Below are positions 10,009 through 19,003 of a stretch of DNA of 64,000 bases, in pieces. The number at the start of each line of letters is the position of its first letter. The stretch's first letter is position 1. This stretch comes from JAAXVQ01 sp964604705 (GTDB taxonomy: Bacteria; Oederibacteriota; JAAXVQ01), in the NCBI GenBank assembly GCA_964604705.1, contig CAZSAP010000011.1, forward strand, positions 1 to 64,000. Direction: 5' to 3'. The position numbers were made by a program, and so were the translations under genes. The notes beneath the pieces were generated by a model, which was not told the origin of the DNA, ran no database searches, and saw nothing but the letters and a program-made list of their open reading frames with translations.

Positions 10009-10308
10009 GTGCCTAAGAAAGCTGAAATCATAACCTTTAAGGCGGACGCATCTCTTTCCGAAGCCCTACTTAAAGTGCCAAATCGGTCCGAGTTTATTCG
10101 TACGGCGCTCTTGTCCGCCTTGCACAACCTATGTCCATTGTGTTCAGGGACAGGGTGGCTCTCACCTTCCCAGCGTGAACATTGGGAGGAATTTTCCAAA
10201 CACCATTCCTTCCATAAATGCCAAGGCTGCCAAGAGCATCATTTGGTATGTTCGTCCGCCCACCCTTCCACTTTACACACATCGCCTCGCAAACGGAGAC
10301 ATTCATGA
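10009..10308 (+). CDS. Cys-rich ribbon-helix-helix regulator of the zinc operon
   Basis: The 99-residue protein starts with GTG at 10009 behind AAGAGGA. Residues 1-40 fit a ribbon-helix-helix (CopG/Arc-type) DNA-binding fold: a beta strand (AEIITFKAD), then two helices with the NRSEFIR turn. It is followed by CPLCSGTG and, about 25 residues later, HKCQGCQEHH and another Cys. This Cys/His set looks like a treble-clef or zinc-ribbon metal site. The stop overlaps the start of the binding-protein gene (ATGA), so it is translationally coupled to the transporter. I infer a zinc-sensing repressor acting on the upstream palindrome. The family is not Fur/Zur, and I do not recognise a named member. Confidence 0.8.
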   Translation: MPKKAEIITFKADASLSEALLKVPNRSEFIRTALLSALHNLCPLCSGTGWLSPSQREHWEEFSKHHSFHKCQGCQEHHLVCSSAHPSTLHTSPRKRRHS

Positions 10309-11231
10309 TACGATTCTGCCCCCTATGGGTACGTCCGATTCTTTTAATTGTACTCCTTTCCATTCCCGTCGGTGCCTGGTCCAAACCCCTATTGGTGGCG
10401 GCCACGATTTTACCCATTCAGTATTTTGTGCAACGGGTCGGTGGTGAACGCGTTCAGGTCGAAGTCTTGGTGCCCCCTGGGAAAAATCACGAAACCTACG
10501 AACCAACCCCGCGAGAGATTGCCGCCTTATCGCGCGCACGCGTTTTTTTTCAAGTCGGGCTCCCGTTGGAAACCCCACTACTCCCAAAACTGCAGCACTC
10601 TAAGCAACCCCTCTTACTCGTCGATTTACGTCGTGGAATCCCCATGCGCACCCTGGATGTCCACGAAACCGAGTTTGAATCCGCCCACGACCATGCGCCT
10701 CACGCCAGCAGCGGAAGTCCCGATCCACATATCTGGCTTGCGCCTGAGTTGGCGGCGATACAAGCAGCCACCATTGCCGAAGCGTTGTCTGCCGTCGACC
10801 CTGCCGGAAGCGCCTATTATGCAAACCGCAGGGACGCCTTCATCCGCGAACTGAAACAACTGCACCAAGACTTAACGCGCATCCTAAAACCGGTCAAAGG
10901 CGGAACCCTTTTCGTCTATCATCCCGCATATGGATATTTTGCCGATGCCTATGCACTCCACCAAGTCCCGGTTGAAATCGAGGGCAAGGAACCCACCCCA
11001 AGGGAATTGGCTGGATTTATTAAACGCGCTCGCAAAGATCATGTACGCATTATTTTTGTTCAGCCCCAATTTTCCCAACGTGCGGCTCAAACGCTGGCCC
11101 AAACGCTCCAAGCTGCGGTATTGCCCCTGGATCCCGTACCAGGCGATTATACGGCGTATCTAAGATCCATTGCGCAGCAGATCGAAACCGCTTTGACACC
11201 TGACCCAGCGAGGCCGTCCCGCCATGACTGA
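10305..11231 (+). CDS. znuA: Zinc/manganese-type ABC transporter substrate-binding protein
   Basis: Periplasmic metal-binding protein of the cluster A-I (ZnuA/TroA) family, 308 residues from ATG 10305. Residues 1-25 form a signal peptide. The family's metal ligands are visible: His in GKNHETYEP, His in SPDPHIWLAP, His in YHPAYGYFA and a late acidic residue in PVPGDYTAYL. A short His-containing stretch (HDHAPH) before the second ligand is typical of zinc rather than manganese members. ATG overlaps the stop of the regulator gene and its own end overlaps the ATPase gene, so all four genes form one operon. Zn is favoured over Mn; the exact metal is inferred. Confidence 0.9.
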   Translation: MIRFCPLWVRPILLIVLLSIPVGAWSKPLLVAATILPIQYFVQRVGGERVQVEVLVPPGKNHETYEPTPREIAALSRARVFFQVGLPLETPLLPKLQHSKQPLLLVDLRRGIPMRTLDVHETEFESAHDHAPHASSGSPDPHIWLAPELAAIQAATIAEALSAVDPAGSAYYANRRDAFIRELKQLHQDLTRILKPVKGGTLFVYHPAYGYFADAYALHQVPVEIEGKEPTPRELAGFIKRARKDHVRIIFVQPQFSQRAAQTLAQTLQAAVLPLDPVPGDYTAYLRSIAQQIETALTPDPARPSRHD

Positions 11232-11982
11232 AACCTCCATCATCGAGCTGGCGCATGTAGGTTTCCAATACGACAACCGTTCCATCCTGCACGATGTGTC
11301 CTTAACCGTCGCACCCAAGGAATTCGTGAGTATTATCGGACCCAACGGAGGTGGCAAAACCACCTTGCTTAAGCTCATCCTCGGCTTGCTCACGCCCTCG
11401 CAAGGTGAGATCCACCTTTTTGGCCAACCCCCAAGCCATACTCGCCATCGTGTAGGGTATGTTCCTCAGTATATTTTTTTCGATCCTCAATTCCCCATCA
11501 CAGTTCGCGAAGTTGTATCCATGGGTCGGCTTCGACGACGCTGGCTCGGCGGACTCTCCCAGACCGATCGTACGGCCACCGAAGCGGCTATGGATGAAAT
11601 GCACATTCTCCCACTGGCCCAGCACCTTTTCTCACAGCTTTCAGGTGGACAGCGGCAGCGGGTTTTAATTGCACGAGCCTTGGCCGGCGCCCCAGACGTA
11701 ATGCTCTTGGATGAACCCACGGCCAATGTTGACAGTGAAGGGGAAAATAAGCTTTCAGAAATCTTGCGTGGATTGAATCAACGTATGACGATCCTCCTGG
11801 TCTCGCACGACTTGAGTTTTGTGGCCAACATGGTCCAGCGTGTCGTTTGCGTCAACCGGCATGTCGTTTTGCACACACCAACGGATTTATCGACCGAAGC
11901 CATCCAGACTCTTTACAACTCAGGATTGCGTATGGTACGGCATTCTCATGAATGTTTCGAGCAGGAGCATCCGCATGTTTGA
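11224..11982 (+). CDS. znuC: Metal ABC transporter ATP-binding protein
   Basis: Cytoplasmic ATPase of 252 residues powering the zinc-type importer. Walker A is GPNGGGKTT, the signature is LSGGQRQR, Walker B is MLLDEP, and the switch His is in VSHDLSF. It overlaps the binding-protein gene by 8 bp and the permease gene by 8 bp, consistent with coupled translation. Family membership is clear; the name rests on the operon. Confidence 0.92.
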   Translation: MTETSIIELAHVGFQYDNRSILHDVSLTVAPKEFVSIIGPNGGGKTTLLKLILGLLTPSQGEIHLFGQPPSHTRHRVGYVPQYIFFDPQFPITVREVVSMGRLRRRWLGGLSQTDRTATEAAMDEMHILPLAQHLFSQLSGGQRQRVLIARALAGAPDVMLLDEPTANVDSEGENKLSEILRGLNQRMTILLVSHDLSFVANMVQRVVCVNRHVVLHTPTDLSTEAIQTLYNSGLRMVRHSHECFEQEHPHV

Positions 11983-12844
11983 TTTTTTTCATGCTCTGGC
12001 CGATCCTGATCTCGCGTTTCTGCGCTACGCGTTCACAGTAGGGCTCTTGTCCAGTGTTGCCTTCGGCATCATTGGGACATTTGTTGTGGCCAAACGCATT
12101 AGCAACATAGCCGGTGCCATCTCCCACAGCGTTTTGGGCGGTATTGGCATCGGTATGTTTTGCCAACAGGTTCTGGGCTGGACGTGGTGCTCCCCACTGG
12201 TGGGTGCCATTATGGCCGCCCTAGGCTCAGCGCTTTTGATTGGTTGGGTGAGCCTGGTTGCCCAGCAACGAGAAGATACGGTCATCAGCGCCCTCTGGTC
12301 TGTGGGCATGGCCGTGGGTTTGCTTTTTTTAGCTAAAACCCCAGGGTACACCGATCCAATGAGCTATTTGTTCGGTAACATTTTACTTATTTCCAAATGG
12401 GATATGTGGGTGGTTTTAGGGCTGGATATCCTGATTGTGTCTGTGGCCGGAGGATTCTATCACTCCTTCCTAGCGGTCTGTTTCGATGAAGAATTCGCAC
12501 GTCTAAAAGGTGTACCTACGCATTTTTTCTATTTGCTTTTGTTATGCCTGACAGCTTTGACCGTGGTATTGCTCGTTCGAGTTGTGGGTATTGTTATGGT
12601 CATTGCTTTGCTCACACTGCCTTCGGCCGTGGCCGAACACTTCTCACGTAGACTCTGGCAGATGATTGTTTTATCCATTCTCTTTTGCATGGTGTTTACC
12701 GGAACTGGACTGGCGGTCAGCTATTCGTACAACCTGCCCAGCGGACCCACGATTATTCTCATGGCCGCAGCCGTATTTTTATTCATCTTAGGTCTTAAGC
12801 GTTGGAAGAAAAAAACACCATTGAAAATGGACCCTGGTTGCTGA
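11975..12844 (+). CDS. znuB: Metal ABC transporter permease
   Basis: Inner-membrane permease of the ABC-3 family, 289 residues with about eight hydrophobic helices. The conserved start (FVVAKRISNIAGAISHSVLGGIG) is present within the first 60 residues. I use ATG 11975 because GGAG lies 8 bp upstream and the protein then has normal ABC-3 length; the longer open frame upstream is ATPase-gene overlap. It ends 35 bp from the convergent fluoride-channel gene. Confidence 0.92.
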   Translation: MFDFFHALADPDLAFLRYAFTVGLLSSVAFGIIGTFVVAKRISNIAGAISHSVLGGIGIGMFCQQVLGWTWCSPLVGAIMAALGSALLIGWVSLVAQQREDTVISALWSVGMAVGLLFLAKTPGYTDPMSYLFGNILLISKWDMWVVLGLDILIVSVAGGFYHSFLAVCFDEEFARLKGVPTHFFYLLLLCLTALTVVLLVRVVGIVMVIALLTLPSAVAEHFSRRLWQMIVLSILFCMVFTGTGLAVSYSYNLPSGPTIILMAAAVFLFILGLKRWKKKTPLKMDPGC

Positions 12845-12879
12845 TTGGCTATCTCGGTGAAACGCTTAAATTTCCCCCG

Positions 12880-13257
12880 TTATGCCCATTGACCCAGAAA
12901 ACGTCCCAAAAAGAAACAGGCCAAACCACCCACGTTTTGCAAAACCAAGTTGCCCGCCACCCAGCCCCACTGGGATGTCCGCATCAGCTCGGTGGTTTCG
13001 AGCATGAACGCCGAAAAGGTGGTGAACCCCCCCATAAATCCGACCAAAACAATCGTACGCATTTCAACGCTGAAACTGATGCGCTTTTCTGCCATGCCCC
13101 AAAACACACCAGCCAGCAGACTCCCAACCAGATTTACCGCCAAGGTCCCCCAGGGAAATTCTCCAGCTACCATACGTTGCGCCCATCCCGAAAGACCATA
13201 GCGTGTCAACGTTCCCATGGCGCCGGCCAAGGCGATCGCGAACAATTTCCATCCCAT
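12880..13257 (-). CDS. crcB: Fluoride channel Fluc/CrcB
   Basis: Small inner-membrane fluoride exporter that works as a dual-topology dimer. The 125-residue protein has four hydrophobic helices, the N-terminal G-x-L-x-R-Y motif, the PWGTLAVNLVG motif and the hallmark GFMGGFTTFSAF stretch. ATG 13257 has a GAGGAG site; seven codons upstream lack one. It sits 44 bp downstream of the PorV-TPR gene on the same strand and could be read from that operon. I saw no fluoride riboswitch in the short gap. Confidence 0.93.
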   Translation of the reverse strand: MGWKLFAIALAGAMGTLTRYGLSGWAQRMVAGEFPWGTLAVNLVGSLLAGVFWGMAEKRISFSVEMRTIVLVGFMGGFTTFSAFMLETTELMRTSQWGWVAGNLVLQNVGGLACFFLGRFLGQWA

Positions 13258-13301
13258 ACGCGCTCCTCTATGCTGCAAACAACCTCGTACGTTCGACCCT
13301 A

Positions 13302-15155
13302 CTAGAGGGTTTGCATCTCCTCAATTTTGCGTTCAATGCTTTCCATATGCTTTTTGGCTTTTTGATTTTCCGGATCCAACACCAACAAATCTTTCCAATT
13401 TTGAATCGCATCATTCCAACGATTCTGAACATAATTATTTACACCCTTAACATAAAGGTCATTGGCGACCAAACGAATCTTCATTTGATTCACTTCCAGC
13501 TGTTGCAGGGCCTGTGTTTGATTGGCATCAATTCTTAAAATTCGCCGCCACAGCCGTACCGCTTCCACCCATTTTTCTGCTTGCCAGGCTTCGCGTGCAT
13601 CTTGCAACATAGTGTTGATTTCATTTTGCATCTGCATGCGGGTCTTTTGTACCAACGATTTCAAGGTTGTATTTGCAGGGTCGGTTTTCAAGCCTTCCTG
13701 CCAGGTATCCAACGCACGCGCATACTGCCCGGCTTTGAGCAAATCCAACCCACGCGCCACCACCAGCTCCATTTTAGCCGCCAGGCGACCTGTTTCGCCT
13801 TGAGAAGTCCACCCAGACGAATGTTCGGGTTGAACCAATTTTTGATTCACCGCGTCCATCCATTTTTTTATTTCCGGGTAAGCCGGATACGTTTCACTGA
13901 CCTTGGTCCACTCAACCAAAGCCACCAAGAACTCTTCTTGTTTGAAAGCTTTCATGCCAGCGGAAAAATGAATGTCGGCTTTCTGCTTGGCCAACCCTTG
14001 TGCGGCACGTTCCAACATTTTTTTTATTCCCGGATACTCAGGATTGAGTCCATGAATTTTTTCAAAGTTCGCCTGGGCTTCCGCAAACTCGTTCTTTTCC
14101 AAAGCACGAGTCCCGGCTTTCAAACACTCGCGGATCATGTTTTCTTGACGCAGCCGAATATTGGTTTCCATGCGCTGGATGATCTTCTCTTCATCCACGC
14201 TGCTGCGTCCAAACGGAAAGGTTAGCGCAATCCGGTGCACATCCCCCAAGACACCATACGGAGAGTAGGCATAGTCCAAGGTATAATCCGAGATGGTAAA
14301 CCCAAGTCCCGCCGTGATTCCAGCCAGTGCACCGAGCGAGGATGTGGCCGCCGAATACCGATATCCGGCTCGCAAAAACAGCATATCCTCAAAATTATAT
14401 TCGCATCCGGTCTTAACACTCAAATCCGATTGATAGGGTAGTGAAAGATCCAGGGTCCAGAGGATACTTTTTTTCCAAAATCGGTAAGCGCCACCCAGAT
14501 CCATGGCCAGCGGAAGGGCATACCCATGTTCTTTGAATTTCATGGGCGCACCCACATTGCGAAGCGTGGCACCTACGTTGAGGTCCGGGATCCATCCCCG
14601 CGCCAACACACCTAAGTCACACGCCACACTCGATCCGGTGTAGGTATCGATGCTTTGTTGAATCCCCTTGACGGTGACCCCTGCCGCGTACATCGGCGAA
14701 AACGCATGACTCCAACTTAACCCCAGGTAGGCATCGTAGGCATTGAAATCCGAGACTTCAGATGAGTCCAAGGTGGTTTTTTCCAAGGAACGAATGTACG
14801 AAAACAAAGCATTTAGGCCGATGGTATCTTGACGTGAAAGCGGAAGATCAAAGGCCAGGTATTCATCGGCGTAACCTTGCAAAAACAAGGTATGGGCAAA
14901 CATGAGATTGATACTGGTCAGTCGCGCCAAGCCCGCCGGATTCCAATACACGGCATTAACATCTTCACCCACGGCGGTAAAGGCTTCCCCCATGGCCGCA
15001 GGCCTGGGTCCCACCGCTTCGTTGAGAAAAATTGCTCCCACCGAAGCTTCCTGAGCTGCGAAGGCCGGGGTCACAGCACCCAGACCCAACACGGCAACCC
15101 AGATTCCGACTTGCAACCAATCCTTTATTTTTTGTTTAGTTTCATGTCGCTTCAT
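13302..15155 (-). CDS. PorV/PorQ-family outer-membrane protein fused to TPR repeats
   Basis: 617 residues. A signal peptide covers about 1-34. Residues about 40-325 match the PorV/PorQ beta-barrel family: conserved start (GPRPAAMGEAFTAVGEDVNAVYWNPAGLA; key residues RPAAMG and WNPAG), alternating strands, and a final strand ending near LTFPFG. From about residue 340 the protein is alpha-helical, with several TPR-like units separated by charged linkers, and would lie in the periplasm. PorV in type IX secretion shuttles cargo to the cell surface; other family members occur without T9SS. The ATG directly follows the stop (TAG) of the secreted-protein gene, so the two are co-translated. The barrel-TPR fusion is unusual. 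Confidence 0.88.
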   Translation of the reverse strand: MKRHETKQKIKDWLQVGIWVAVLGLGAVTPAFAAQEASVGAIFLNEAVGPRPAAMGEAFTAVGEDVNAVYWNPAGLARLTSINLMFAHTLFLQGYADEYLAFDLPLSRQDTIGLNALFSYIRSLEKTTLDSSEVSDFNAYDAYLGLSWSHAFSPMYAAGVTVKGIQQSIDTYTGSSVACDLGVLARGWIPDLNVGATLRNVGAPMKFKEHGYALPLAMDLGGAYRFWKKSILWTLDLSLPYQSDLSVKTGCEYNFEDMLFLRAGYRYSAATSSLGALAGITAGLGFTISDYTLDYAYSPYGVLGDVHRIALTFPFGRSSVDEEKIIQRMETNIRLRQENMIRECLKAGTRALEKNEFAEAQANFEKIHGLNPEYPGIKKMLERAAQGLAKQKADIHFSAGMKAFKQEEFLVALVEWTKVSETYPAYPEIKKWMDAVNQKLVQPEHSSGWTSQGETGRLAAKMELVVARGLDLLKAGQYARALDTWQEGLKTDPANTTLKSLVQKTRMQMQNEINTMLQDAREAWQAEKWVEAVRLWRRILRIDANQTQALQQLEVNQMKIRLVANDLYVKGVNNYVQNRWNDAIQNWKDLLVLDPENQKAKKHMESIERKIEEMQTL

Positions 15156-17681
15156 CTATTTCACCACGGCAAATTTCTTAGTTATGGTTTTTACACCAAA
15201 ATCCGACTTGGCTTCCAGGACATAGTAATACACACCACTGGCGTATCGTGACACATCCAAGCGCACCACATCTCCCCCACCGCGCACCGACTGTTGCAGA
15301 CGATCCAACGCATGTCCAAGTTTGTTGTATACCCGGACGGTCACTTCGGCATCGGCCGTCAAATTTAATTGAATCTGAACGTCCGATACCATGACCGCCG
15401 GATTGGGTACGGTTAGGACACGTTGGAATTCCAAAGCATTGGTGAGCGAAAACGCACGGCTTTCTGAATACGGCCCCCACGAAATGCCATCGGTCCCCCT
15501 CACCCGCCACCAATAGGTTTTCCCGCGTTCCAAGGTTACAATCGACGGCAAGGCAAACTGCATTTCTTCGCCTGCTTGGTAAACACTGGCATTCCACCCA
15601 TTGCTGCTTTGGGTCTGATCAAACACCGCCAAGGTATCTATAAAATCATTGGAGCTAATTTCAAAACGCCCATTTAACGTGTTGCCCGATTCACTCCCCA
15701 CATTAAATCGGAATACAATCTGTGAATTCGGTGCCGAATATCCGGCCTCCGGATAAAGCAATTGCGGTGAAAGCGGCGGAGTGATCACGGTAAAGGAATA
15801 GTTGGGCGTCACGGCGCTCCAATTGTCGTTTTGCACATCGTAGGCGTACCCGCGCCATTGGTACGAGGCTCCGGATTGCAAAGGATAGGCTGTGGGAATG
15901 AGCAGTTGAGCCGCCTCGCCCGAGGCATACGCACTTTTGGACCACCCGCCCCCACTTTGGGAGTTAAACAGCAACACCGTCTGGAAAGCATCCGAACTTA
16001 GTTCCAAACGATACGCCAGGGTCCCTCCGGTTGGACTGGTGGTGCTCATGCTCAATGTGGGTTGGCGCGTAGTCACCACCGACAGATCGATTGGGGCTAC
16101 CAGTGTTGGAGCCGCAGGCATCGGTACGGTTGTAAAATGATAAATAGGCGAGTTCTGGCTTTGTTCCATGGCATCCACGGCGGTGATCCGCCAATAGTAA
16201 TCCATGCCCGGAATCAAGGCATCCTGATGCACCCCTGAGTTCAACAATTGGCACGTGGCTGTCACACCCACATAGCGTCCTGCAGGCAAGTAGCTCGCAC
16301 GGTCCCAACCGGGATACGTGACCTGAAACGTCTGAGGATTTTGCAAGGACGCATCGTTGGAAAGGGTCACGGAAAAAGTCAAGGTATCCCCTTCCGGATC
16401 CGAACAGACGGTTTGAAGCGCCGGGATCTTACTCACTAAAATTTGCTGATCCGCCGGAGCATTGAGCTTGGGTACCGTGGGACGTTGGTTGGCTACGGCG
16501 GTGGTGGTCAAGGCACGATACGCCGAATAGGCGGCCGACCAAGTCGCGCCCTCGTTGTTGGTCACTTTAACCCGCCAATAATAGGTCGTGCTGGTGGCCA
16601 GAGGTGCGGGCAAAGTATAGGTCGCGATTTCATCGGAACTAAAATATTTCTTCCCACCCCAGCCAGCATCCGGAATACGTTGATCCACGGTAAAGGTTAA
16701 AGGTGTAAACGTGGCGTTGTAGCTAAACTCCATCAGATACTGCAAAAACTTCGCTTTGCCGGGATCGGTGGCAGTAAAGGAAAACGTGGGTTGTGTGCCC
16801 ACCACTTGACCCGTGGCAGGAGAAATCAATACCGGAGCATCGGGCAGATAGGCGCTGAGCTTGGTTACCGTGTTATTGGCTCCATTTTGGGCTGTGCCGC
16901 CACCACCAACACCGCCACTTAAATCAAACGTTCCGGTCGGGTAGCTGATGGAGTTATGTTCAAAGATTTTGATACGTCCGCCACCGCCGCCACCACACTC
17001 ATGCACATTGCCTAAGACTCCCCCTCCGGGCCCACCGTCTACTTTGATAATATAATTGGATTGAAAAAAAGTATGAATGCCGTCAAGCACTATGCTCCCG
17101 CCCGAGCCACCACCCACGCCGTTCTCTGCAAGAGGATTACCCCGAGCTAAAAGTTGAGCTGTTGCTCCGACGGTCAAACTAACCGCATCAATACGAATAG
17201 CACCTCCACCGTATCCAGACCGGGATGAACCGGTTCCTGCACCATAACCAAACGACCCTGGGTCCTCGGCATAAGGTGTGTCATAGATGTTGCCTCCAGA
17301 GCCTGGTACTGAACCGTCACCTGCACCTCCTACGCCTCCATAACCCCCACCGCCACCGCCGTTTTTCTTGGTTTCAGGTGCACCGCCTTCACCACGCGGG
17401 TCATGTCCGCAGGCTGTGGCAAAAACAGTCCCTTCAATTTTTACGTTTGGAGCAACTAAGTTGATGCGGCCTTGGCTTAAGTTACCGTCGTATGGAGCAA
17501 CAATAATCATCCCGCCGTTTTTCACAGTGATGGAAACTTGTTTGTACACATTGTTCGAAAGCGAGATTGATTCACCGGATTCAACATACAGGGTATCGGA
17601 ATTATTGACTAAGGAAAAAGCAGGAAGTACAAAAAACAAACTCGAAAAAAAACAGCCTAGGGTTGCGCTAATTTTTCTCAT
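15156..17681 (-). CDS. Secreted Gly-rich, Ig/FN3-repeat protein with T9SS-like C-terminal domain
   Basis: 841 residues from ATG 17681 (GGAGCACC upstream), beginning with a clear signal peptide ending near PAFS. Residues about 75-260 are strongly Gly-rich with runs of five or six glycines, like pectate-lyase or adhesin loops. Four Ig/FN3-like repeats follow (about 285-740), each opening with P-x-L-x-P/A and containing Y-Y-W-R or T-Y-W-W-R-V motifs. The last ~95 residues (VPNPAV, VTVRVYNKLGHAL, SGVYYYVLEA, ITKKFAVVK) resemble the type-A sorting domain of type IX secretion or the FlgD-Ig fold. Likely a surface or extracellular protein. Its stop abuts the start of the PorV-TPR gene, which suggests that protein is its export or anchoring partner. 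Confidence 0.85.
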   Translation of the reverse strand: MRKISATLGCFFSSLFFVLPAFSLVNNSDTLYVESGESISLSNNVYKQVSITVKNGGMIIVAPYDGNLSQGRINLVAPNVKIEGTVFATACGHDPRGEGGAPETKKNGGGGGGYGGVGGAGDGSVPGSGGNIYDTPYAEDPGSFGYGAGTGSSRSGYGGGAIRIDAVSLTVGATAQLLARGNPLAENGVGGGSGGSIVLDGIHTFFQSNYIIKVDGGPGGGVLGNVHECGGGGGGRIKIFEHNSISYPTGTFDLSGGVGGGGTAQNGANNTVTKLSAYLPDAPVLISPATGQVVGTQPTFSFTATDPGKAKFLQYLMEFSYNATFTPLTFTVDQRIPDAGWGGKKYFSSDEIATYTLPAPLATSTTYYWRVKVTNNEGATWSAAYSAYRALTTTAVANQRPTVPKLNAPADQQILVSKIPALQTVCSDPEGDTLTFSVTLSNDASLQNPQTFQVTYPGWDRASYLPAGRYVGVTATCQLLNSGVHQDALIPGMDYYWRITAVDAMEQSQNSPIYHFTTVPMPAAPTLVAPIDLSVVTTRQPTLSMSTTSPTGGTLAYRLELSSDAFQTVLLFNSQSGGGWSKSAYASGEAAQLLIPTAYPLQSGASYQWRGYAYDVQNDNWSAVTPNYSFTVITPPLSPQLLYPEAGYSAPNSQIVFRFNVGSESGNTLNGRFEISSNDFIDTLAVFDQTQSSNGWNASVYQAGEEMQFALPSIVTLERGKTYWWRVRGTDGISWGPYSESRAFSLTNALEFQRVLTVPNPAVMVSDVQIQLNLTADAEVTVRVYNKLGHALDRLQQSVRGGGDVVRLDVSRYASGVYYYVLEAKSDFGVKTITKKFAVVK

Positions 17682-17790
17682 GGTGCTCCGTTTTCTCAGA
17701 CCTATTTTCAGGTGAAGTATATCCCAAAAACGTCTAAAAAAACTAAAAAAATTCTCTAAACTTTTTAACCTAACCAAACGGTTAATGTCT

Positions 17791-18528
17791 TTAAAAACGT
17801 TCTTCAGGTCCAAGATAACGCCATTCACCCAAGGGTAAGTCTCCCAATCGAACATTGCCAATACGTAACCGTTTTAGAAACGTTACCTTCAACCCCACCA
17901 AATCGCACATGCGACGAATCTGCCGTTTTTTGCCTTCGATCAAAACAATCCCCAGATGTTGCGGGGCTACGGGTTGCACTTGCGCGGGCTTAAGCGGCTT
18001 GCCATCCAATTCCAATCCGTGGCGCAAACGTCTCAGCACCGAAGGTGTAATCTCCCCTTCCACCCGCACCACATATTCTTTTTCCACGGGTTCAGAATCT
18101 TCCCCGATGAGTTGGCGAGCAACACGTCCGTCTTGAGTCATCACCAGCATGCCTTGGGAATCAATATCCAAGCGTCCGGCCGGCGCCAATCCTTTGAGGT
18201 GAACAGGTTGAAACCCAATGCCTGAAGGATCTTCGCGCCATTGGCGGTCCGGTGTGATCAGTTCCATGGCCGCGGGATAATCCTTCTCGGGTTGCGACGA
18301 GACGTATCCATAAGGCTTATGAATGATAATGGTCACCTGCTTGCTCTGGCTTAGAAACGCACGATCGTCCAGTTCGATCCGCTGGCTGGGAAGCACCTTG
18401 GTGCCCAGAACAGTGACCGGTTCACCGTCCACCAAAACCCAACCCCGCTCAATGTACACATCGGCCTCACGACGCGAGCACATGCCGCGTTCAGCCATTA
18501 ATTTGGACAACCGAACTTTCTCTTCCAT
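17791..18528 (-). CDS. rRNA pseudouridine synthase, RsuA/RluB/RluF family
   Basis: Cytoplasmic enzyme that isomerises a uridine in rRNA. The 245-residue protein has an S4 RNA-binding domain at the N-terminus (RLSKLMAERGMCSRREADVYI). The catalytic Asp is in GRLDIDSQGMLVMT. The helical motif GKKRQIRRMC near residue 200 is also typical. ATG 18528 has TAGGAG upstream. The longer insert after KPYGYVSSQ is more like RluF-type members, but the substrate nucleotide cannot be named from sequence. Confidence 0.92.
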   Translation of the reverse strand: MEEKVRLSKLMAERGMCSRREADVYIERGWVLVDGEPVTVLGTKVLPSQRIELDDRAFLSQSKQVTIIIHKPYGYVSSQPEKDYPAAMELITPDRQWREDPSGIGFQPVHLKGLAPAGRLDIDSQGMLVMTQDGRVARQLIGEDSEPVEKEYVVRVEGEITPSVLRRLRHGLELDGKPLKPAQVQPVAPQHLGIVLIEGKKRQIRRMCDLVGLKVTFLKRLRIGNVRLGDLPLGEWRYLGPEERF

Positions 18529-18612
18529 GTTTTCGCTCCTACCTGCACATTCGATTCATACTGCCGAACAAGGTTTCCAGGGAAACCAAATAAAGCACCG
18601 ACTTCGATAAAA

Positions 18613-18646
18613 AAAAAACGACCTTTTTTTCAAAAGGCCGTTTTTT
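18613..18646 (-). terminator. Intrinsic terminator of the cold-shock gene
   Basis: A 15-bp stem (18613-18627 with 18632-18646) has a 4-nt loop and one G-U wobble when read on the minus strand. It is followed by a long T run on the minus strand. It lies 34 bp after the stop of the cold-shock gene. Confidence 0.85.
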
Positions 18647-18679
18647 ATCGTTCACAGGCATTGCTGCCCGATGATGCAC

Positions 18680-18886
18680 TTAGCCAATTTTAGTTACATT
18701 TGCGGCTTGGGGACCCTTGGGGCCATCGATGATTTCGAACTCAACCGCTTGCCCTTCGGCCAACGAACGAAAACCATCGCCCTTGACAGCCGAAAAGTGC
18801 ACAAACACATCTTTGCCACCTTCACGCTCTAAAAAACCAAAACCCTTTGCATCATTAAACCACTTAACTTTTCCTTGCACAGCCAT
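18680..18886 (-). CDS. Cold-shock domain protein
   Basis: Small single-stranded nucleic-acid-binding protein of 68 residues (RNA chaperone). Both RNP motifs are present: KGFGFLER (RNP1) and DVFVHFSAV (RNP2). The family-typical end GPQAANVTKIG is also seen. I start at ATG 18886 with AGGAGG upstream rather than at the in-frame start at 18955, because all family members begin with a short M-x-x-G-x-V-K-W-F. Monocistronic, with its own terminator. Confidence 0.97.
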   Translation of the reverse strand: MAVQGKVKWFNDAKGFGFLEREGGKDVFVHFSAVKGDGFRSLAEGQAVEFEIIDGPKGPQAANVTKIG

Positions 18887-19003
18887 GAATCTGTAGTTCC
18901 TCCTGAATTTTTTACGCCCTAAATCGAGGGCCTGATACGGTTCGCAGGATATCATCGCCCCCCAAAGTCTGTCAAGGCTATTTTCGTTTCATGCAATCAG
19001 AGA

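Noticed and set aside
13258..13301. Fluoride riboswitch upstream of crcB
   Set aside because: The gap to the upstream gene is about 44 bp, too short, and no conserved aptamer core is visible.
16840..17420. GGN-rich repeats as a possible tandem repeat or CRISPR-like array
   Set aside because: They are Gly codons of the secreted protein with irregular spacing and no conserved repeat unit.
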